Shown one piece after another: positions 16,109-20,336 of a stretch of DNA of 20,336 nt. The first letter of the stretch is position 1; each line of letters starts with the position of its first letter. Under the pieces are notes generated by a model that was given only the letters and a program-made list of their open reading frames with translations, was not told the origin of the DNA and ran no database searches. The stretch is taken from the NCBI GenBank assembly GCA_036840015.1, contig DAISVV010000025.1, forward strand, positions 1-20,336, written 5' to 3'. Origin of the DNA: SZUA-430 sp036840015 (lineage in GTDB: Bacteria; Pseudomonadota; Alphaproteobacteria; Micropepsales; Micropepsaceae). The position numbers and the translations under genes are program-made.

Positions 16109-16510
16109 ATGGCTGCCAAGGATTGGCTCAAGCCCAGCACCTGGCTGGTGCTGCTCCTCGGGCTCTACATGCTGGTAAACACAGCCCGCGTCGCCATCGA
16201 CCCGATAGGCTTTGCCGCCTATATGGGCCTGCCCCTCGCCGACGCGCGGGACACGGCCTTCGTCTTCGTCTACGCCCTGCGGGCGGCATTCCTCGGCCTG
16301 TTTGCCCTGGCGCTGCTCTGGCATGGCGACGCGCGTGCGCTGGCGCTCTTTGCGACTGTTGCGCTCGTGATGCCGATCGGCGACGCCGCGCTGACCGCCC
16401 TTCATGGGGCCCCGCCATTGACCGTGGCCCGCCACGCGGCGACCGCCATCCTGTTGGCGATCACCGCAACGCTGCTCTTCAACCGCGCCCGCACGGAGGC
16501 ATCAGACTGA
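16109..16510 (+). CDS. Small membrane protein, DUF4267-like
   Basis: A 133-residue, very hydrophobic protein with about four membrane segments: residues 12-30, 48-70, 73-92 and 110-127. The motif PIGFAAYMGLPLADARDTAFVFVYALRAAFLGLFALALL resembles small DUF4267 proteins, a family without known function. The ribosome binding site GGAAAGGA (about 16095-16102) is well placed. Its stop codon is one base before the ATG of the alcohol dehydrogenase gene, so they form an operon. It is divergent from the LysR gene, with a palindrome between them. It could be a small transport or envelope protein used alongside the dehydrogenase. Family assignment is moderately certain. Confidence 0.72.
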   Translation: MAAKDWLKPSTWLVLLLGLYMLVNTARVAIDPIGFAAYMGLPLADARDTAFVFVYALRAAFLGLFALALLWHGDARALALFATVALVMPIGDAALTALHGAPPLTVARHAATAILLAITATLLFNRARTEASD

Positions 16511-16511
16511 C

Positions 16512-17597
16512 ATGCGACAGCTCACCTTCATCAAGCCCGGCGTCTTCGAGTGGCACGACGTGGCCCCACCTGCGCTCGCCGCCGACACCGACGCCATCGT
16601 CCGCCCGCTGGCTGTGGCGCGCTGCGACCTCGACCTCTACATCGCCGTGGGCATCGTTGCTTACCCCGGCCCCTTCGCCTTCGGCCACGAGGCCATCGCC
16701 GAAGTCATCGACGCAGGGCCGAAGTCCAATGTCAGGCCCGGCGACAAGGTCGTGGTGCCGTTCCAGCTCTCCTGCGGGCGTTGTGACAACTGCAAGCGCG
16801 GCTTCACCAATACCTGCGGGGCCTTCGCCCCGCGTGCAGCCTACGGGTTGAAGCCCACCAGCGGCGTCGAATATGGCGGCGCCCTGTCCGAGCGCATGCG
16901 TGTTCCCTTCGCCGATCACATGCTTGTCGGCCTGCCAGACGGCCTCGATCCCATCGATGTCGCAAGCACGCCCGACAATGTGCCCGACGGCTGGCGCGCC
17001 GTAGCCCCCCACTTGAAGGCCCGCCCCGGCGCCAACGTCCTGGTCGTGGGTGGCGTGGCGCAGAGCGTGGGCATCTATGCGGCTGGTGCCGCGAAGGCGC
17101 TCGGGGCAGGGCGCGTGCTCTACCTCGACGATGATCCCGTTCGCCGCGCGGCCGCGGCAAGTCTCGGTGCAACCGCCGAACCCATGAACCTGAAGGAGCG
17201 CCGCGGCAAGTCGGCCATCGCCGCTGGCGGCTCGCCCCTGAACGCGAAGAGCACCGAGGAGCAGTTCGACATCACCGTCGATGCGAGCGGCAACCCCGAG
17301 GCGCTTGATTTCGTCATTGCCTCGACCGCGCCCAATGGCGTCTGCACGAGCGTGGCGATCTATCTGTCCGCGACGCCGATGCCGCTCACCAGGATGTACG
17401 GCAAGGGCATCACGTTCATCACGGGCCGCGTGCACGCCCGCGCGAACCTGCCAGACGTGCTCCATGCCTGCGCCCACGGACACTTCCATCCGGGCAAGGT
17501 GAACGCACGCATCATTCCCTTCACTGAGGCCGCCGAGGCCATGACCGACTCAAGCCCGAAGCTCGTCTTCACGAACGATCTCCAGCCCACGCGATGA
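16512..17597 (+). CDS. Zinc-dependent alcohol dehydrogenase family protein
   Basis: A 361-residue MDR-superfamily enzyme, which oxidises or reduces an alcohol/aldehyde pair with NAD(P). The catalytic zinc ligands C38 and H59-E60 (in VARCDLD and FGHEA) and the structural zinc cysteines C88, C91, C94 and C102 (CGRCDNCKRGFTNTC) are all present. The Rossmann part has VLVVGGVAQSVGIYAAG rather than the usual GxGxxG. The ending FTEAAEAM...KLVFTND is standard. Substrate cannot be told from sequence; the DxY pattern after C38 is shared with sorbitol- and formaldehyde-type relatives. Start at 16512 follows the previous stop by one base; GGAGG at 16495-16499 is a usable ribosome binding site. Probably controlled by the divergent LysR protein. 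Downstream, GGCGG/CCGCC (17622-17640) may end the transcript. Confidence 0.92.
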   Translation: MRQLTFIKPGVFEWHDVAPPALAADTDAIVRPLAVARCDLDLYIAVGIVAYPGPFAFGHEAIAEVIDAGPKSNVRPGDKVVVPFQLSCGRCDNCKRGFTNTCGAFAPRAAYGLKPTSGVEYGGALSERMRVPFADHMLVGLPDGLDPIDVASTPDNVPDGWRAVAPHLKARPGANVLVVGGVAQSVGIYAAGAAKALGAGRVLYLDDDPVRRAAAASLGATAEPMNLKERRGKSAIAAGGSPLNAKSTEEQFDITVDASGNPEALDFVIASTAPNGVCTSVAIYLSATPMPLTRMYGKGITFITGRVHARANLPDVLHACAHGHFHPGKVNARIIPFTEAAEAMTDSSPKLVFTNDLQPTR

Positions 17598-17681
17598 AGG
17601 CCATCGGTCTGGATCATTGTCGGCGGATGTGATACCCGCCAAGCGCAGGCGTCCACGCGCCGACAGTTCGGAAGGGGCACC

Positions 17682-18140
17682 ATGTCGCCGAAATCAGCCG
17701 ATGATCGCACGGGCACATTCTGGGCCGCGCTTGTTCCCGAGCTTCTGGTCACCGACCTCGGCCGGTCGACCGCGTTCTACTGTGAGCTGTGCGGCTTCAG
17801 CATCAGGTTTGCACGCCCTGAGGACGGTTTTGCGTATATCGAGCGGGGCAAGGCCCAGCTGATGCTGGAGGAAGTCTCCGCCGGCTCATGGCTGACCGGC
17901 CCGCTCGAGCGTCCCTATGGCCGCGGCATAAACCTGCAAATCGAGGTTTCCGATGTGGCCACGCTCCACGACCGGCTTCTCGCCGCCGGGGCCCGCATCT
18001 TCGAATGCCTGAAGACGCAGTGGTATCGCGATGGCGACATAGAGCACGGCCAGAGCCAGTTCCTTGTGCAGGATCCCGACGGCTACCTGCTGCGCTTCAT
18101 GCAGCATCTGGGAGAGCGGCCGGCAGCTCAGGGGGAATGA
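17682..18140 (+). CDS. VOC-family (glyoxalase/bleomycin-resistance fold) protein
   Basis: A 152-residue protein with the vicinal-oxygen-chelate fold. Two beta-alpha-beta-beta-beta modules are visible: PELLVTDLGRSTAFYCELCGFSIRF and INLQIEVSDVATLHDRLLAAGARIF...QFLVQDPDGYLLRF. The latter is the usual end of bleomycin-resistance-like members (DPDGYLLRF). Family members are dioxygenases, glyoxalases, fosfomycin enzymes or drug-sequestering proteins; which applies here is not clear. GAAGGGG (17671-17677) six bases before ATG 17682 is a good ribosome binding site. It is 84 bases after the alcohol dehydrogenase and 86 before the hydrolase, on the same strand, so co-transcription is possible but not shown. 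Confidence 0.9.
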   Translation: MSPKSADDRTGTFWAALVPELLVTDLGRSTAFYCELCGFSIRFARPEDGFAYIERGKAQLMLEEVSAGSWLTGPLERPYGRGINLQIEVSDVATLHDRLLAAGARIFECLKTQWYRDGDIEHGQSQFLVQDPDGYLLRFMQHLGERPAAQGE

Positions 18141-18226
18141 CTTCGGCACGGGTCTGGCAAGCCCGAACGGCGCCATGCTAGGCCTCGCACATCAAGATCC
18201 CGCCGCTTCATGACGGAGACACGCAC

Positions 18227-18985
18227 ATGACAGGGTTCCTGCTCATCCACGGCTCGTGGCACGGCGCCTGGTGTTGGGAAGACGTGGCCCCGATCCTGCG
18301 CGCGAGGGGACATGATGTGGTAACGCCAGACCTGCCGTCCCATGGCAACGACCGCACGCCCGCCTGGCGCACGACGCTCGAAGGCTACGCACGCGCCATC
18401 CATGACACCGCCCGCGGCATGAAAGCGCCACCCGTCGTGGTCGGTCACAGCATGGGCGGCTTCGCGATGACCGAGGCCGCAAACCGCCATCCGGGTGCCT
18501 TTGCGGGCCTCATCTATGTCTGCGCCTTCGTGCCCGAGCCCGGCGAGACCCTGCTCGGGATCGCGCTCGCCGACAAACAGAGTACCCTTCCATCCGCCAT
18601 GGCCCGCGGGCTCGTCGTCACGCGCTTTCGCAAGGACCGCGCCCGTGACTGTTTCTACGCAACCTCGCCCGAAGGCCGCGCCGCTGCCGCCGCTGAACGC
18701 CTTCGGCCCGAACCGATGCGCCCGGCTCTCAAGGGGATCTCGAGGCCACGCGGCCCCATGCCTCCACGCGCCTACATCGAATGCCTCGCCGACAAGGCCA
18801 TCACGATCGACCACCAGCGCATGATGCATGCCCGTGCCGGCAACACGCAGGTGAGCCGTATGGACACCGACCATTCGCCCTTCTACGCCGACCCCGCGAC
18901 GCTGGCAGACCAGATCTGCACTCACGCCACCGCATTCGCGGCAGCCGACACGCCTAAGCCCCCGCTTCCTTCAGGATCTGCCTGA
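18227..18985 (+). CDS. Alpha/beta hydrolase, esterase (salicylate-esterase/HNL-like)
   Basis: A 252-residue serine hydrolase. S75 sits in the nucleophile elbow VVGHSMGGFA, H216 in MDTDHSPFY, and D189 in CLADKAITIDHQRM is the likely acid. The start MTGFLLIHGSWHGAWCWEDVAP with the oxyanion-hole HGSWHG, followed by PDLPSHGND, is characteristic of the plant-esterase/hydroxynitrile-lyase-like branch of the family. Substrates of that branch are short esters; the real one here is unknown. Cytoplasmic. The first 15 residues contain the first two strands, so the start at 18227 is secure. Its last 32 bases overlap the end of the small minus-strand ORF at 18954-19172, an unusual convergent overlap. Confidence 0.92.
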   Translation: MTGFLLIHGSWHGAWCWEDVAPILRARGHDVVTPDLPSHGNDRTPAWRTTLEGYARAIHDTARGMKAPPVVVGHSMGGFAMTEAANRHPGAFAGLIYVCAFVPEPGETLLGIALADKQSTLPSAMARGLVVTRFRKDRARDCFYATSPEGRAAAAAERLRPEPMRPALKGISRPRGPMPPRAYIECLADKAITIDHQRMMHARAGNTQVSRMDTDHSPFYADPATLADQICTHATAFAAADTPKPPLPSGSA

Positions 18986-19172
18986 TCGCGTCCTCGCCTT
19001 CGGGGCTGTGGAGCCAGGACAGGGCGGCGGCTTCGCTGTCGAACAGGCGTGGCACCCGGGTGGGCTTCACGCGGTTGGGAACGGGGACCTGGACTTCGAA
19101 CGTGCCCTCATGGCGCATGTCCTTCGTCGCTTCCACATAGGGTGGCGGCAGGCCCTTCTTGTTCTTCTTCAT
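18954..19172 (-). CDS. Small hypothetical protein
   Basis: A 72-residue, charged, soluble ORF: a lysine-rich start (MKKNKKGLPPPYVEATKD), then FEVQVPVPNRVKPTRVPRLFDSEAAALSWLHSPEGEDAIRQILKEAGA. The composition and the patterned acidic/hydrophobic helix at 45-70 look like a genuine small protein rather than chance. I do not recognise a named family. It is divergent from ecm (178 bases between the starts), so it shares a promoter region with it. The ribosome binding site is weak. Its last 32 bases overlap the alpha/beta hydrolase end on the opposite strand. Function unknown. Confidence 0.6.
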   Translation of the reverse strand: MKKNKKGLPPPYVEATKDMRHEGTFEVQVPVPNRVKPTRVPRLFDSEAAALSWLHSPEGEDAIRQILKEAGA

Positions 19173-19314
19173 GGCGGGTCGTTCTTTCGTTGCCGGCGTT
19201 GCCTAGTGGATCTCGAGCGGTTTGTCTCTCTCGATCGCACCGGCGTGTTGACGCGGCGCCGACGCCCGACCGCCCCCGAATTGAAACCGCCCCGCGCTCC
19301 TGCTAAATCAGCAA

Positions 19315-19327
19315 TGCTGCACTGCGG
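19315..19327 (+). promoter_or_regulatory. Degenerate copy of the ccr-region motif upstream of ecm
   Basis: TGCTGCACTGCGG matches the consensus TGCTGC R N Y GCAA in 11 of 13 positions, ending GG instead of AA. It starts 36 bases before the ecm start. Weak alone; interesting because ecm belongs to the same pathway as ccr. Confidence 0.3.
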
Positions 19328-19350
19328 CATGAGCGAGCGAGGGTCGGAGC

Positions 19351-20336
19351 ATGCGTGACAAGCCTTGGATTTTCCGGACCTACGCCGGCCACTCGACCGC
19401 CAGCGCCTCCAACGCGCTCTACCGCCAGAACCTTTCGCGCGGCCAGACCGGGCTCTCGGTGGCCTTCGACCTGCCCACGCAGACGGGCTATGATTCCGAC
19501 GATCCGCGCGCCAGGGGCGAGGTTGGCAAGGTGGGTGTCCCCGTATCGCACCTGGGCGACATGCGCACGCTCTTCGACGCGATCCCGCTTGGCACCATGA
19601 ACACCTCGATGACGATCAACGCGACCGCCCCCTGGCTGCTCGCGCTTTACATCGCCGTCGCTGACGAGCAGGGCGTCCCCCGCAAGGACCTGCAGGGCAC
19701 GACCCAGAACGACATCATCAAGGAATATCTCTCGCGCGGCACCTACATCTACCCGCCCAGGCCTTCGCTGCGCCTGACCGCTGACACGATCGCGTTTACC
19801 TGCCGCGAGATGCCCAGGTGGAACCCGGTGAACGTCTGCTCCTACCATTTGCAGGAAGCCGGCGCGACGCCGGTGCAGGAACTGGCCTATGCACTGGCCA
19901 CCGCCACCGCCATCCTCGACACCGTCAAGGCAAGCGGGCAGGTGGCCCCGGCCGAGTTCGGGCGCATCTTCGGGCGCATCTCCTTTTTCGTGAACGCGGG
20001 CATCCGCTTCGTGACCGAGGTCTGCAAGATGCGCGCCTTCACCGAGCTGTGGGAAGACCTGGGCCGCACCCGCTATGGCGTGACGGGCGAGAAGGATCTT
20101 CTCTTCCGCTATGGCGTGCAGGTGAACTCGCTCGGCCTCACCGAGCAGCAGCCGGAAAACAACGTCTACCGCATCCTGATCGAGATGCTGGCCGTGACGC
20201 TCTCGAAGAACGCACGCGCCCGCTCGGTGCAGTTGCCCGCCTGGAACGAGGCCTTGGGCCTGCCGCGCCCCTGGGACCAGCAATGGTCGCTGCGCGCCCA
20301 ACAGATCCTCGCCCTCGAGACCGACCTGCTTGAATA
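19351..20336 (+). CDS. ecm: Ethylmalonyl-CoA mutase, N-terminal part (runs off the edge)
   Basis: The first 328 codons of a B12-dependent mutase, cut off by the end of the window. The opening RDKPWIFRTYAGHSTASASN ALYRQNLSRGQTGLSVAFDLPTQTGYDSD is the characteristic start of Ecm (formerly MeaA), which lacks the longer N-terminal segment of methylmalonyl-CoA mutase. TMNTSMTINATAPWLLALY, GTTQNDIIKEYLSRGTYIYPP and FFVNAGIRFVTEVCKMRAF are conserved mutase blocks. Ecm turns ethylmalonyl-CoA, the product of Ccr, into methylsuccinyl-CoA, the substrate of Mcd, so the three enzymes encoded here form consecutive pathway steps. The C-terminal B12-binding domain is outside the window. No clear ribosome binding site (GGGTCGGAG lies seven bases before ATG 19351). 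The assignment as Ecm rather than methylmalonyl-CoA mutase rests on the N-terminal block and context. Confidence 0.93.
   Translation, partial: MRDKPWIFRTYAGHSTASASNALYRQNLSRGQTGLSVAFDLPTQTGYDSDDPRARGEVGKVGVPVSHLGDMRTLFDAIPLGTMNTSMTINATAPWLLALYIAVADEQGVPRKDLQGTTQNDIIKEYLSRGTYIYPPRPSLRLTADTIAFTCREMPRWNPVNVCSYHLQEAGATPVQELAYALATATAILDTVKASGQVAPAEFGRIFGRISFFVNAGIRFVTEVCKMRAFTELWEDLGRTRYGVTGEKDLLFRYGVQVNSLGLTEQQPENNVYRILIEMLAVTLSKNARARSVQLPAWNEALGLPRPWDQQWSLRAQQILALETDLLE

Noticed and set aside
19303..20301. 332-codon minus-strand open frame opposite ecm
   Set aside because: Shadow; the plus strand encodes a clear mutase.

Overview
The window is chromosomal DNA from a high-GC Alphaproteobacterium. 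The order is not certain; Caulobacterales/Hyphomonadaceae-like or a neighbouring group fits. The evidence is the ethylmalonyl-CoA pathway genes (ccr, mcd, ecm), a GcvA-type LysR regulator, a DUF1684 lipoprotein, a ParDE module and two REP-like elements with ATCCCGGACGCG/GATCCGGGAC ends of the style common in Alphaproteobacteria. No rRNA, tRNA, CRISPR array, insertion sequence or prophage gene was seen.

Left part (1-5680), lower in GC. It holds a membrane-anchored metallo-beta-lactamase-fold hydrolase, a Tat-exported prolyl oligopeptidase-type S9 peptidase, a TPR-like protein split into two frames that meet at a TGATG junction, a long imperfect hairpin belonging to a dispersed repeat family, and a minus-strand CYTH-domain protein that is clearly AT-richer than its surroundings. 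A 515-base stretch (983-1497) has no convincing gene.

Central part (5683-11414), very high GC. It holds a small antibiotic-biosynthesis-monooxygenase-type protein, a FabH-like beta-ketoacyl synthase, and a minus-strand group read from right to left: ccr (crotonyl-CoA carboxylase/reductase), an ExoD-family membrane protein, and mcd (methylsuccinyl-CoA dehydrogenase). Ccr and Mcd are two consecutive blocks of the ethylmalonyl-CoA pathway for acetyl-CoA assimilation. The mutase that acts between them, Ecm, starts at 19351 and runs off the right edge. The ccr-recQ intergenic region holds three copies of TTGC-N6-GCAA that share a 14-base consensus (TTGCTGC R N Y GCAA) at helically phased spacing. 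A degenerate copy lies just upstream of ecm. This is the strongest candidate for an undescribed feature here: a PhaR-like operator set that would tie the pathway genes to polyhydroxyalkanoate/acetyl-CoA status.

Right part (11415-20336). It holds RecQ helicase, a ParD/ParE toxin-antitoxin pair with an AT-rich palindromic operator and a TTG-started toxin, a cluster of four hairpins (REP mosaic), a DUF1684 lipoprotein, a LysR regulator divergent from a small membrane protein plus zinc alcohol dehydrogenase pair, a VOC-family protein, an alpha/beta hydrolase, a small conserved-looking minus-strand ORF overlapping the hydrolase end, and the 5' part of ecm.

Family assignments come from motif reading only; no database search was run.
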